A stretch of 64,000 nt of DNA from Candidatus Zixiibacteriota bacterium (GCA_016933695.1 JAFGAL010000014.1:1-64000); one strand, 5' to 3'. Positions 8,431 through 18,322 are shown, counted from the first letter of the stretch. Made by a program: numbers and translations. Notes: generated by a model not told the origin, from the sequence alone.

Positions 8431-9684
8431 ATGAAAAAGTATATATATCCGGCAATCATTCTCATGGTTATTCTGGGCGGATATCTCATTGTCAATGCGG
8501 TTTTTTCAACGTCGGCAGACATACCTACCGCCCCCGTCAGCAGGGGCGAATTTGAAATAACGTTGAGTGCCAACGGCAGTGTCGATGCCAAACAGGCATT
8601 CATGATTTCGACTCCGCGGATCAGAGGACTGCAGATCACCTGGCTGGCACCGGAAGGTTCAATGGTGCAGAAAGGTGCTGAAGTCATTAAATTCGATGCC
8701 ACTTCGCAATTGGCCGATCTGGCAGAAAATGAATCAAACCTGAAAATCGCGGAAAAATCACTGGAGCGGTCACGCCAGGAATTGACCATTCAGGAAAAAC
8801 AACTGTCCCTGGCGCTGATTCAGGCGGAACGCAATTACAACGAAAAAAAACACGAAGCGCCCAAACTGGCCGAAGAGGCACGTATCGAACTGGAACTGGC
8901 ACAGCTTAATTCCAGCGCCAAACTGGAGCAGATCCGTGCCGACGTTTCCAAAGCCGAACTCGAAGTCCAGCGGGCAAAGGACCGGGTGGAAGAAGCAAAA
9001 CGCGAACTGGCACAGACCACTCTGACAACGCCTATTCCGGGAATGATCGTGTACTTAGAAATCTGGAAAGGTTCTTCGATGGAAAAAGTGCAGGAAGGTG
9101 ATTCCCCCTGGCCCGGACAGGGTTTGATCAATATTCCCGATTTATCCGAGATGGTCGTCAACGCGGCCGTTTCAGAAGTCGACGCGTCGAAGGTCGATTC
9201 CGGTCAGGCCGTAGTCGTCAAGCTGGATGCGTTCCCCGAGACGCAATTCGAGGGCGAGGTTATCAATAAAGGGACACTGGCCCGGCGCAAGGAACCGGGT
9301 TCGAAAATCAACGTCTTCGATGTCGAGATTGCCATTAATAATAAAGATGACCGTATTAAGCCCGGCATGTCGGCCTCATGCCGAATCATCATGGACCGTA
9401 TTCCCGATGTCATCTCGGTTCCGCTCGAGGCGGTGTTCGAAAAAGACGGCGAAGTGGTGGTCTATCTTGAGAATAAAGACAAGCGGGTGGTCGAAGTCGG
9501 ACGACGCAACGATATGAACATCGAAATTCTTTCGGGACTGGAGGGAGATGAACGGGTATGCCTGGCCGATCCGACACTCGACGAACAGGGACTTCCCGGT
9601 GATCGGGCCACCGAACCTGAGCTTAACAAGGGACGCACCGGTCAAAATGGAAGCCAGCGTCCTCCCAGACGGCGCGGGAGATAA
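8431..9684 (+). CDS. periplasmic adaptor (membrane fusion protein) of a tripartite export system
   Basis: A 417-residue HlyD/MacA-type adaptor. One N-terminal membrane anchor (residues 5-25) precedes the lipoyl-like half (PVSRGEFEITLSANGSV). A long alpha-helical hairpin rich in E, K and Q (about 95-205) follows, then the second lipoyl half (TTPIPGMIVYLEIWKGS), a beta-barrel domain and a membrane-proximal domain ending VFEKDGEVVVYLEN. Such proteins bridge an inner-membrane transporter to a TolC channel. GGGAGAG stands ahead of the ATG. It is the first gene of a three-gene operon with a permease and an outer-membrane channel, spaced 6 and 18 bases apart. The C-terminus is basic (RPPRRRGR). Confidence 0.9.
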   Translation: MKKYIYPAIILMVILGGYLIVNAVFSTSADIPTAPVSRGEFEITLSANGSVDAKQAFMISTPRIRGLQITWLAPEGSMVQKGAEVIKFDATSQLADLAENESNLKIAEKSLERSRQELTIQEKQLSLALIQAERNYNEKKHEAPKLAEEARIELELAQLNSSAKLEQIRADVSKAELEVQRAKDRVEEAKRELAQTTLTTPIPGMIVYLEIWKGSSMEKVQEGDSPWPGQGLINIPDLSEMVVNAAVSEVDASKVDSGQAVVVKLDAFPETQFEGEVINKGTLARRKEPGSKINVFDVEIAINNKDDRIKPGMSASCRIIMDRIPDVISVPLEAVFEKDGEVVVYLENKDKRVVEVGRRNDMNIEILSGLEGDERVCLADPTLDEQGLPGDRATEPELNKGRTGQNGSQRPPRRRGR

Positions 9685-9690
9685 GGGCCG

Positions 9691-10989
9691 ATGGAATCAT
9701 CCTTTCTCTTCCAGGAATCTTTCGAGGCCCTGGGAAATCACAAACTGCGCACCTTTCTCACCATGCTTGGCGTGATTATCGGCGTGGCCGCGGTGGTGGC
9801 AATGCTGTCGATCGGTGAAGGAGCCAAGCAGGAGGCACTGGAACAGATTTCCATCCTCGGAATCAACAATGTCATTGTCAATGCCAAGGTGCCACAGATG
9901 CCCGATGGTTCCGATGTGGGATTACAACGTTCGCCGGGGCTTTCACTGGCTGATGCGGATAATTTACTGGAATTCGAGGATCTCATCGCCAATGTTGTCC
10001 CACAAAGGTATGAACCGATCAGCGCCATTTTTTATCAGGGAAACGAGGCCGCGGTGCGGGTGGTTTCCACGACGCCCGATTTTATCTATTCATCATCGAT
10101 TGAGGTCGAATACGGACGGTTCATCACTGAAATGGATATTGACGAATTCAGCCAGGTTTGCGTCCTCGGTGCGAAAGCCAAACGTGAACTATTCGCTTTC
10201 GCAGATCCTATTGGCGAGAGCGTCCATATCGGCGACTTGAGCTTTACCGTCATAGGCGTAATGGCGGATAAATATATCGGCCGGGGCAAAGTCGAGGGAT
10301 TAGAACTGAAAAACTTCAACGAAGACGTGTACATTCCGTTGTCCACGGCCCAGAAGAAAATGGAACGGATCGAGCAACAGGAAAACTTCGGCGCATTTGT
10401 TATCATCGGCTCACAGGAGGGCGGGCAGGCATACAACACCCCCGAAATCGACCAGTTGACCATATCGGTCACCGACCTGAAACATGTTCCGGTGGTCAGC
10501 AAACTGGTGGAACGGATTCTGGCGCGACGTCATGCCGGAATTGAGGACTATGAAATCGTGGTGCCCGAATCGCTGTTGCGCCAGTCGCAGAAAACTCAGC
10601 AAATATTCAATATTGTCATGGGCGCTATCGCGGGATTATCACTCCTGGTCGGCGGTATCGGAATCATGAACATCATGCTGGCATCGGTGCTGGAACGTAC
10701 CCGTGAAATCGGCGTGCGACGCGCCGTCGGTGCGAGAAGAACCGATGTCCTGCGGCAGTTTCTCATAGAAGCCATAACGATCTGTCTGCTGGGATGCGCC
10801 GCGGGGATCGCGGTGGGACTTATCATCTCGAAAGCCATCTCGTTTTACGCGGGGTGGCCAACTATCGTATCAGCATACTCCATCGTTCTGGCCGTTGGAG
10901 TTTCCACCACGGTCGGTGTTTTATTCGGTATTTTCCCGGCGCGCAAGGCGGCCAGGCTGGATGTTATCGAATCGCTCAGATATGAATAG
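9691..10989 (+). CDS. MacB-type ABC transporter permease subunit
   Basis: A 432-residue inner-membrane permease with the FtsX/MacB layout. An N-terminal helix (LRTFLTMLGVIIGVAAVVAM) is followed by a large periplasmic MacB_PCD domain (about 50-290) and three C-terminal helices. The cytoplasmic coupling signature TREIGVRRAVGARRTDVLRQFLIEA follows the second helix. It is half the length of E. coli MacB because the ATPase domain is absent. No separate ATPase gene occurs in this window, so the motor must be encoded elsewhere. Together with the adjacent adaptor and TolC-like gene it should drive export of a small molecule, lipid or peptide; the substrate is unknown. Confidence 0.9.
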   Translation: MESSFLFQESFEALGNHKLRTFLTMLGVIIGVAAVVAMLSIGEGAKQEALEQISILGINNVIVNAKVPQMPDGSDVGLQRSPGLSLADADNLLEFEDLIANVVPQRYEPISAIFYQGNEAAVRVVSTTPDFIYSSSIEVEYGRFITEMDIDEFSQVCVLGAKAKRELFAFADPIGESVHIGDLSFTVIGVMADKYIGRGKVEGLELKNFNEDVYIPLSTAQKKMERIEQQENFGAFVIIGSQEGGQAYNTPEIDQLTISVTDLKHVPVVSKLVERILARRHAGIEDYEIVVPESLLRQSQKTQQIFNIVMGAIAGLSLLVGGIGIMNIMLASVLERTREIGVRRAVGARRTDVLRQFLIEAITICLLGCAAGIAVGLIISKAISFYAGWPTIVSAYSIVLAVGVSTTVGVLFGIFPARKAARLDVIESLRYE

Positions 10990-11007
10990 GAGTGAGAAGA
11001 GGGAATC

Positions 11008-12486
11008 ATGAAAACTGTGCCACGATATATAACCTTATGGAGCGGCATAATTGCCACACTCATCCTGACAGCGGCATCGGTTACCGCCAAAACCATCACA
11101 CTCGACGATGCTCTCGATATTGCCCGCAATCATACGGCGCGCGGGGAGATGGTCGATGGGAATCTGGAAGTCGCCGAACAAAACTACAATGCCAATCGGA
11201 TCAATTTTTATCTGCCGGAAATTTCAATCAAGGGATCGGCCCCGTCTTATGCGGTTGATGAATCCTATCGCTTTTTCGGCGGCGCCGATCAAAAGCAGTT
11301 GTACAAAACCCGCAAGGTGAACTATAACTCCTTTATCGAACTCAACCAGAGCCTGATCACCGGCGGCGACATCATCATGACCGCCAATCTCATGTCCAAC
11401 GATGAGAGATATCCCAACACCAGAACGGGTGTAACGCCCGGAACCAATATCAACGAGGAAACCCGCCAGGGGTATTTCACGATAAGTTATTCCCAGCCTT
11501 TATTGAAACCCTCCACGTCAAAGCATAACCTGAAAAACACCAGGGATGATTACGAAATCGCCAGACTGGCCAGAATCGAAGAGGAAATGATGCTGAAAAA
11601 AGAGGTTATTGAGGCATATATGGGGCTGTTGCAGGCATCCGTCAAACAGGAAATGTATACCGACAAATACCGTTCAGCTATGCTAAAGGCGGATATCGAT
11701 TCGGTGAAACTTGACGACGGGGTTATATCCGAAGAGGACCTGCTGATATCCCGTTCAGACCGCCTTGATGCCGAGTTGAACAGATTCGAAATGGAAACCG
11801 AAGCAATCGAACTCAAACGCAAACTCGCGATTCTGCTTGATTTTGACGTTGAGGGTCAGTTCAATCCGGTCGAACCGGAGGTTGTGGCGCATCTTGAGGA
11901 AACCGAAAAGCAGTATTGTCTGTCATCATGGGAAAACAGCGTCCCGATACACAAGGCGGAATTGGAATACGACAAGGCCAGGCGCGACGCCGAATACAAA
12001 TCGGCCGGGCATGGCCTGACCGGTGAACTCAATTGTAATTACTCCACCGGACAGGGAACGGTTGAAACCGACGGTATTGACGAAGATATCGACACGCGGG
12101 GATGGGAAATATCGCTTGATTTCACGTATCCGCTCTGGGACGGCGGTTCATCGGGAGCGGAAATCAAGTCCGCCAAATTGCAGGCCGAGCAGGCCCGGCT
12201 GGAATTCCAGCGTGAAAAACAAAACACCCGCGCGGCGATAATTAACCTGATCAACCAGCTTGATGTCAGCTACCGACGTCTCGAAATCATGCGCAAGCAG
12301 GTCGAGCTGGCGCAGAATCGTCTTGAAATCGCCCGTGGCAGAATGGAAGACGGTCATATCTCGGAGATAACATTTCTTGAAAGCAAAACCGATTACCTCG
12401 ACGCCCGAGTGAAATACCTCGAGGAAATGGAAACATACCTGCTGAACCGGGCTGAACTCGACGGGAAGTATCTCCGCGACCAATAA
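11008..12486 (+). CDS. TolC-family outer-membrane channel protein
   Basis: A 492-residue protein with a signal peptide (residues 1-29, ending VTA-KTITLDDALDIARNHTA). It has the duplicated long-helix architecture of outer-membrane efflux proteins: two OEP repeats with helices rich in E, R, L and Q (for example about 185-285 and 385-480). Family features include the N-terminal TLDDALDIARNH and the C-terminal DARVKYLEEMETYLLNRAEL. It forms the trimeric outer-membrane and periplasmic tunnel for the adaptor and permease encoded just upstream. AGAGGGAATC precedes the ATG. The gene ends 57 bases before an unrelated transporter. Confidence 0.88.
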   Translation: MKTVPRYITLWSGIIATLILTAASVTAKTITLDDALDIARNHTARGEMVDGNLEVAEQNYNANRINFYLPEISIKGSAPSYAVDESYRFFGGADQKQLYKTRKVNYNSFIELNQSLITGGDIIMTANLMSNDERYPNTRTGVTPGTNINEETRQGYFTISYSQPLLKPSTSKHNLKNTRDDYEIARLARIEEEMMLKKEVIEAYMGLLQASVKQEMYTDKYRSAMLKADIDSVKLDDGVISEEDLLISRSDRLDAELNRFEMETEAIELKRKLAILLDFDVEGQFNPVEPEVVAHLEETEKQYCLSSWENSVPIHKAELEYDKARRDAEYKSAGHGLTGELNCNYSTGQGTVETDGIDEDIDTRGWEISLDFTYPLWDGGSSGAEIKSAKLQAEQARLEFQREKQNTRAAIINLINQLDVSYRRLEIMRKQVELAQNRLEIARGRMEDGHISEITFLESKTDYLDARVKYLEEMETYLLNRAELDGKYLRDQ

Positions 12487-12543
12487 ATCCGGCGTACGAT
12501 ATATCCCCTTTGACATCGCCAGGAGAATTCCGTTAATTGGCGC

Positions 12544-13458
12544 ATGTCAATACACACCGTCAAACGAAACTCCATTCTGGCCGATCTCGGTCTTCTCTAC
12601 GCCGCCGCAATCTGGGGCGCGACATTCTTCATTGTGAAATCGACACTGGATGATATCGATCCGGTAGTATTGGTCGGATATCGCTTTCTTATCGCCGGAC
12701 TGGGTTTATTGGTCTATGTCTGGCTGTCAGGCCGTCGGCTGATAGCCGACCTGAAACAGGCAATCGTACTGGGAGTCCTGCTCTGGATATTGTACATCCC
12801 GCAGACAATGGGTCTGCAGTATACCACGGCCTCGAATTCCGGGTTCATTACCGGCTTGTTTGTAGCTTTTGTGCCGGTGTTTTTGCTGACTATTTTCAGG
12901 CGACGGCCGACCGTTCCGGAGTTGATTGCATCGCTGCTATCACTGGTCGGTTTGTGGGTGCTGACCGGCGGCCTGGTTGATATCAATATCGGCGATATGC
13001 TGACCGTCATCACGGCAATGGCATATGCTTTGCATCTGCTCTATGCCGATAAGTACATGAAAGGCGGCATCGATCCGTTCGTTAGCGCCTGCCAGCAGTT
13101 TATTATCGTCGGCGTTTTGAGTTTACTCACGGGGCTACTATTTGACCTGCCGTTTGGAATCGCTTCCCACCGGACGATGAGCATGGTGATTTTCCTGGCG
13201 GTGTTTCCGACGCTGTCTGCTTTTGTGATACAGATGGTTGCACAGAAAATCGCCAAACCGCTGAGAGTGTCGCTGATTTTCGCACTGGAGCCGGTATTCG
13301 CGGCAATGTTCGCATGGACACTCGGCGGGGAGATATTTGTATTGCGGCGGGCTATCGGTGGTCTGCTGATCTTCGCCGCGCTGGTGGTTTCCGGGATGCG
13401 GCCTCCCGGAGTGGCTCGGGCGGGAAAAAGCCGATCTAATCAGGATCGCCGGTCATGA
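12544..13458 (+). CDS. EamA/DMT-superfamily inner-membrane transporter
   Basis: A 304-residue protein with about ten hydrophobic segments in two EamA repeats. The first begins LLYAAAIWGATFFIVKSTL and the second begins at MLTVITAMAYALHLLYADKY. ALEPVFAAMFAWTLGGE near the C-terminus is typical of the family. DMT proteins export metabolites such as amino acids; the substrate cannot be read from sequence. No strong ribosome binding site precedes the ATG, since the nearest GGAG is about 19 bases away. Its 3' end overlaps the convergent CHAT gene by 23 bases, so the two transcripts are antisense at their tails. Confidence 0.85.
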   Translation: MSIHTVKRNSILADLGLLYAAAIWGATFFIVKSTLDDIDPVVLVGYRFLIAGLGLLVYVWLSGRRLIADLKQAIVLGVLLWILYIPQTMGLQYTTASNSGFITGLFVAFVPVFLLTIFRRRPTVPELIASLLSLVGLWVLTGGLVDINIGDMLTVITAMAYALHLLYADKYMKGGIDPFVSACQQFIIVGVLSLLTGLLFDLPFGIASHRTMSMVIFLAVFPTLSAFVIQMVAQKIAKPLRVSLIFALEPVFAAMFAWTLGGEIFVLRRAIGGLLIFAALVVSGMRPPGVARAGKSRSNQDRRS

Positions 13459-16400
13459 TAAATCCTCCCCACAACAACGGGTGACCATGCCCGTTCTGTA
13501 TCCGTGAATAAACAAGCATGCGCAGTTCGGCCTCACGAAGAGCATCACGCCGCGATTTCCCATCCAGCCAGGCTTCATAAAAATCATGCATTAAGTGCGC
13601 GGTTTCCTGATCGGGGACTTTCCACAATGACATGCACACCGCTTGCGCCCCGGCATGACGAAAGGCGCGTTGCAATCCGAAGACGCCTTCCCCCTGAGAG
13701 ATATCACCCAATCCGGTTTCACAGGCGGAAAGAACCGCCAGTCGGGTTCCGACCAGATTCAATCCGGATACTTCATACGCGGTCAGGATACCGTCATCCT
13801 GCCCGGGGTTGGCGCTTTGCTCCTCTCCGGCATGGTTTGCTCCGGCAAGAGCCAATCCCGACTTTAAAAGCGTCGTGCTGAGTGCGGCCGATCCGGACGC
13901 GGAATCATCCTTGCAGAAAAAACCATGCGTCGCCAGATGCATGATGGCGGGTGGTTCGCCAAGCGCCTTCAGGGCTTCTTCCCGCGCCTCGGGACCATCG
14001 AGACGACGCACTGTCATATCGGTCCCGGTTTCCAGCATCTCGGCAATCGCCGCTACTTCTTTTCGGCTGTAACGAAGCGGCACGAATTCGGTATGCAAAC
14101 AATCTGCTGAACGCGCGGGCGTAGCGAAGGCCAGCCAATCGCGTGTGTCGGTTTGCTGGTCATGGTCGAATGCGGCCATCAGCCCGATCGCATCGAAGTC
14201 GGGATCGGCGACCAGAACGGCTTGGGATTCGATCGTGGCAAAATTATCGTCACGAAGCAAATCCCGCCCGGAACTCAAGTAACAAATACGATGCGATTCA
14301 ATCAGGTACGACGTATCCGAATCCGACAGGATTTCGAATGCCAGCAGGTTGAGCATTCCATCCGGCGCCACATACAGATCATAACCGGTATCGTTGTTTT
14401 CCAGCAACGGCTCCATCACCAAAGCATACAGCCGTCCCGTAACGACAGCCAGCTGCTGTTCGAACTCGGCGGCCAATGGAGAAAAGACCCCCGCATACGA
14501 ATCATACATCATTTTCCGCGCAGTCTGTACCAGACTGTCGATCGCACTGGCATCGCCCAGATCAACAAGCCGCATATGCTTTGACCGATCAAGTGTCATC
14601 GCCAGATAACACGGTTTGGCGAATCGTTCGGAATCATGACCGACCGCGGCGTAATCATAAGGAATATAACGCAAATACTCGCAGAGCAACCCCCGCTCCG
14701 GGAGTTCGGCGGCCACGTCGGCAACTCCAAACCGACCTTGATCGAGTTTTTCTCCAAACGCGGCACATCTGCGACTCAGTTGCGTATCCAGTGAATCCTG
14801 TGTCCGAAGCAGTATTCTGACGCTGTCACCGATCCCGGCACCCTCTCGGAGACCGACCATAAACGAATTGGCAATTTCGGTGCGGATCGCATCGCGCCGG
14901 TCGAGAATGGCATCCATTTCCTGATCGTATGCACAAAACGTCACTTCTTTTTCTGCCATCATGGCATCCAGTACTGCGGCTTTTCCCTTGAGTATCATTT
15001 CGAAGACCGATGATATCGCCGTCGAGTCGCCGGATAACAGCGCCAATGACAAAAAGGAATCATCTATTAATGGGTGTTCATCGACCCAGCGCAGTTTCAA
15101 ATCTTCGGATGCATACGAGAAGGCATACTCGATTAACTGCTGTCGGGATGCGATCAACCGCTGAAAAGCGCGAATGCCCTTATCGAACTTGCCGGCCAGA
15201 CCGTATAATCGGGCCAGCGCTTCGGCGGTATAACTGAAATTGGGATGCATTGGCCCCAGCAGGCTGTCCGTGATTCTCAGGGCACATTCATATGGTTTCT
15301 CGGCATCGGCATATTTTCCCTGATGCTGGCAGACATCCCCCAGGAGTTTCAACGCCAGCGCGGTCTCGGCGCTTTCCGGTCCAGATGTCTTTTGCCAGAT
15401 GGCAATCGCCCGCCTGATCATGGTTTCGGCCTTGTCATATCGCTTCATGTGCCGATACAGATTGGTCAGGTTAAGCAGGGTATAGGCGATATTGGGATTG
15501 TCCGGTTCCAATGTCGCCTCGCGGATTGCCAATGCTCGCAATTGCAGCTGTTCAGCCGCTTCAAGATTGCCGGTTTTCCTGAGAAGAGTGGCCAAATTGT
15601 TGAGGCTGTATGCCACATCCGGGTGATCCGATCCGTACACCTGTTCGCGGATTTGCAGGGACTGCTCAAACAGCGGCTTGGCGTCTTCGTATTTGCCGAT
15701 CATATAGTACAAACAGGCCAGATTGTCGCAGGTGGTTGCAACACTGGAATGCGCCATCCCCAGTTTTTGTTTCTGTATTTCCAATGCTCTCAGAAACAAC
15801 GGCTCCGCTTCGTCATAACGGCCGATGGTCAGGTTGATTCCCGCCAGTTCGGACAGGGCACTGGCAACCGTCAAATTGTCGGCACCGTAAAACCTCTCGT
15901 GAATATCCAGAACCCGTTTATACAAATCGATGGCATCCTGATATCGCCCCTGGTGCTCATAGCATGCCGCCAGACCATGCAGACAGGACGCCATTCGAAT
16001 GTGATCGGGACCAAGTGTCTCATCGATAATATGAACGGCACGATTCAGGATCTTTTCCGCCTCTGCATACCGGCATACGTCGTTGAGAAGAATCGCATAC
16101 TCCCGCAGGCTGTTGCCCACGGCGGGATGGGTCGGCCCCAGGACCTGTTCATCGAGGGCAATAACGCGAACGCACAGCGATTCCGCCTCTTCGTAGCGCC
16201 CCTGAAATCGGTAAACCGTGGCAAGATTGCCCAGCACGATGGAGAAGGCGGAATCATTCCGCTGTGCAAGGGACTCATAATATGAGCGAACCGTGTTCAA
16301 CTCCCGTTCCGCATCATAATATTTTGCCTGTGAAATATACAGCCGTCCCAGTTCTCCATTGATTTCAATGCGGCGGGGATTATCGACATCAAACACGGCA

Positions 16401-16738
16401 GATCTGATTGAATCGGCCAACGCAAGATATCTCTCACAGTTTGCAAAATCCCATAATTCGTAATAGGATTTTGCCAGTGCAATATAGATTGTAGCCCGGA
16501 CGGTGTCGGGAAGATCAGACAGCCTGACGGCGGTCTGATCGGCGGCTTCGGCCAGCATCAGCGCTGAATCGTAATCATAGGACAGAAGTGCCTGTTGCGA
16601 CCGGTCAAGCAGGTCGTAAACATCCTGAAATTGTGACTTGTACGTATCAGCCTTGGCAACACCGGCGCCGAAAAAGACAAGTATCGGCAGCAAGCCCATC
16701 ATTGTACGGAATAATATTCCTGAACGCCGCAACGACAC
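13436..16738 (-). CDS. exported TPR-CHAT caspase-like protease (cassette A)
   Basis: A protein of about 1100 residues. The preferred start is the GTG at 16738, seven bases after AAGGAG. It yields a signal peptide (LRRSGILFRTMMGLLPILVF, ending GVAKA-DTYK). An upstream TTG at 16786 is possible. Residues 40-560 hold about ten kinesin-light-chain-type TPRs (YEEAESLCVRVIALDEQVLG pattern), then a helical linker. The C-terminal 300 residues are a CHAT peptidase of the caspase clan, with His938 in HLATHGFF and Cys1006 in LSACETG, both dyad residues present. CHAT domains are cysteine proteases gated by repeat sensors. The gene lies 57 bases after its anti-sigma and sigma genes in one unit. The signal peptide places it outside the cytoplasm, the predicted location of the anti-sigma C-terminal domain. 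Confidence 0.88.
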   Translation of the reverse strand: MSLRRSGILFRTMMGLLPILVFFGAGVAKADTYKSQFQDVYDLLDRSQQALLSYDYDSALMLAEAADQTAVRLSDLPDTVRATIYIALAKSYYELWDFANCERYLALADSIRSAVFDVDNPRRIEINGELGRLYISQAKYYDAERELNTVRSYYESLAQRNDSAFSIVLGNLATVYRFQGRYEEAESLCVRVIALDEQVLGPTHPAVGNSLREYAILLNDVCRYAEAEKILNRAVHIIDETLGPDHIRMASCLHGLAACYEHQGRYQDAIDLYKRVLDIHERFYGADNLTVASALSELAGINLTIGRYDEAEPLFLRALEIQKQKLGMAHSSVATTCDNLACLYYMIGKYEDAKPLFEQSLQIREQVYGSDHPDVAYSLNNLATLLRKTGNLEAAEQLQLRALAIREATLEPDNPNIAYTLLNLTNLYRHMKRYDKAETMIRRAIAIWQKTSGPESAETALALKLLGDVCQHQGKYADAEKPYECALRITDSLLGPMHPNFSYTAEALARLYGLAGKFDKGIRAFQRLIASRQQLIEYAFSYASEDLKLRWVDEHPLIDDSFLSLALLSGDSTAISSVFEMILKGKAAVLDAMMAEKEVTFCAYDQEMDAILDRRDAIRTEIANSFMVGLREGAGIGDSVRILLRTQDSLDTQLSRRCAAFGEKLDQGRFGVADVAAELPERGLLCEYLRYIPYDYAAVGHDSERFAKPCYLAMTLDRSKHMRLVDLGDASAIDSLVQTARKMMYDSYAGVFSPLAAEFEQQLAVVTGRLYALVMEPLLENNDTGYDLYVAPDGMLNLLAFEILSDSDTSYLIESHRICYLSSGRDLLRDDNFATIESQAVLVADPDFDAIGLMAAFDHDQQTDTRDWLAFATPARSADCLHTEFVPLRYSRKEVAAIAEMLETGTDMTVRRLDGPEAREEALKALGEPPAIMHLATHGFFCKDDSASGSAALSTTLLKSGLALAGANHAGEEQSANPGQDDGILTAYEVSGLNLVGTRLAVLSACETGLGDISQGEGVFGLQRAFRHAGAQAVCMSLWKVPDQETAHLMHDFYEAWLDGKSRRDALREAELRMLVYSRIQNGHGHPLLWGGFIMTGDPD

Positions 16739-16795
16739 ACAGATACTCCTTATGTATTTCTCCACCACCCGCCTGAAAGCAGGCAATACTATACA

Positions 16796-17467
16796 TCATT
16801 CAATTCGAAACGGATATACCTGTCGATCGTCCGCATGATCGCCCGTCTCCGGAACAATTTCCAGCCGGTACGATCCGGAATGCATCAGATCGGCGGGAAA
16901 CAGAATACTGCCAACACCGTACTCGTCAAAAGCATCAAACGAGGGTACCACCAAAATCTCGTGATCGTCATCCGACTTAATTGTAATGCGGTATTGTACA
17001 TTCGGGTCAGCATCGCGATATAAAAACGAAATCACGCCGTCTCGACGCAAGGACACACACAGTGTTGGGGCTGATGTCGCTCGCGTGGGAGAGAGAACAA
17101 TAGTCTGAAGCGGTCCGATGGCAGATTTGTGCGATGGTATCAATCCTCGGTAAGCCGGGTACGCAAGGATGAGAATCAACAGTAGCAAAAATGCCGGACG
17201 CAGGATCAATGGACGTTTCGGCCAGAGATATTCACGCCACCGATTCCGTTCGGATGATCCTGATGACTGCCGAATTTCGTCTTTCACTGTCTCGTCGGAA
17301 CGCAAGATATCGGCCGACGCTTCGAATCGTTTGATTTCCGCAAAGCAGAACGGGCAATTTAGCAGGTGTGTTTCAAACCGTTCCGTGTCCTCGGCGGATA
17401 ACACCCCCAGTTCATAGGCGTGGATCATCGCGCCGACTTCCGGATTAATGCATTTTTGTGCATCCAT
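16796..17467 (-). CDS. zinc-finger transmembrane anti-sigma factor (cassette A)
   Basis: A 223-residue protein. The N-terminal zf-HC2 anti-sigma domain carries Cys6 and the THLLNCPFC motif (His plus two Cys), the ZAS zinc site that wraps an ECF sigma factor. A basic linker leads to one membrane helix (about 88-108, FLLLLILILAYPAYRG), followed by an extracytoplasmic beta-rich domain of about 110 residues ending VYPFRIE. It should hold the adjacent sigma factor inactive at the membrane. The stop of the sigma gene and this start overlap as TAATG, so translation is coupled and stoichiometry fixed. A proteolytic input to the outer domain, perhaps the CHAT protease encoded next, is inference. Confidence 0.88.
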   Translation of the reverse strand: MDAQKCINPEVGAMIHAYELGVLSAEDTERFETHLLNCPFCFAEIKRFEASADILRSDETVKDEIRQSSGSSERNRWREYLWPKRPLILRPAFLLLLILILAYPAYRGLIPSHKSAIGPLQTIVLSPTRATSAPTLCVSLRRDGVISFLYRDADPNVQYRITIKSDDDHEILVVPSFDAFDEYGVGSILFPADLMHSGSYRLEIVPETGDHADDRQVYPFRIE

Positions 17468-18018
17468 TAGTCATTTCCCCCTTCCAGACAATCACTCAGC
17501 AATTTCCGGCCGCGATTCAACATGACATACATATTGCCGGGTTTAACCTTCAACCTGCGGCATATTTCTTCGGTGGAATATCCCTGGTACACCAGATTGA
17601 GAATGCGGGCGTAGCGCGGATATGACACAATCAGCTTCCTCAGGCAGACCACCAGTTTGCGCCGCAACTCGGGATTCGATTCGGTTTGAACCAAGCCGGT
17701 CATATCATCAACATCTCCGCTTTCATTTATGATTTTGCGGCGGGTTTCCCGGCGTTGATAAAAATTCCCTATTTTCCGTTTCAGTACGCCGTACGCCCAG
17801 ATATCAAGCCGCTCCACGCCGGTTTCGGTCCGAAATTTACGGAGGATAGTCGTACAGGCGTCTTGGGCGATATCCTCGGCCTCCTCTTCCCCAATCCTTC
17901 GTTTGGCGAGATAAACGAATCTAACAAACAGATATTCGAAAAGCTCGGTTTCGGCGGCCTGATCACCGCCCCGGGCACGGGAGAAAAGTCGTTGTAATAC
18001 AAGATGGTCCATTGGCAT
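17467..18018 (-). CDS. ECF-type RNA polymerase sigma factor (cassette A)
   Basis: A sigma-70-family extracytoplasmic-function sigma factor of about 183 residues. Region 2 includes AEDIAQDACTTILRKF and region 4 includes YQGYSTEEICRRLKVKPGNM as the promoter -35-binding helix-turn-helix. Several in-frame ATGs (18045, 18030, 18018, 18012) precede region 2. I chose 18018 because it starts a normal-length protein and has a weak GATAGAG upstream; the choice is uncertain. A much longer frame reaching 18540 has no family homology upstream and overlaps the divergent protease gene. It is the first gene of the sigma, anti-sigma, TPR-CHAT unit. Autoregulation is likely by analogy but no motif was proven. 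Confidence 0.85.
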   Translation of the reverse strand: MPMDHLVLQRLFSRARGGDQAAETELFEYLFVRFVYLAKRRIGEEEAEDIAQDACTTILRKFRTETGVERLDIWAYGVLKRKIGNFYQRRETRRKIINESGDVDDMTGLVQTESNPELRRKLVVCLRKLIVSYPRYARILNLVYQGYSTEEICRRLKVKPGNMYVMLNRGRKLLSDCLEGGND

Positions 18019-18244
18019 GTGCTCTATCATAAGAAAGTACGCCATATCGAGCCGTAAGTCAATATCCAATATTCCACAGATTCGGCTAATCTTTGTAAGA
18101 ATCCCGTCATTCGCCAAACAAGCCAGATGAAATGCCGGTGATAGTGAACTCATCACAATCCCATCCACCCGACGGCTCGACGAATAGCCGGTGCAATAAA
18201 GCACACCGGCAATGAAAACAGGAAACAACATGGTAAACTGGTTC

Positions 18245-18275
18245 ATTCGCAATGAACGCCGTTCGCATTGTGAAT
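18245..18275. promoter_or_regulatory. dyad-symmetric candidate operator or leader hairpin
   Basis: Near-palindrome in the divergent control region of cassette A: left arm ATTCGCAATGAACG, centre C, right arm CGTTC-GC-ATTGTGAAT. Fourteen positions pair (one G-T) with a two-base insertion in the right arm. It lies 47 bases before the subtilase ATG. It could be an operator or a leader structure. An adjacent weaker hairpin (GCCGG...CCGGC) is at 18187-18210. Confidence 0.4.
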
Positions 18276-18322
18276 TGATAACCCGCACTATTCCCTCAAC
18301 ACCTTGCACCAAAGGAGGTAGC

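Noticed and set aside
15245..16285. Plus-strand open frame of 346 codons inside the TPR-CHAT gene
   Set aside because: Antisense to TPR repeats; the regular repeats give long shadow frames. No start site or homology.
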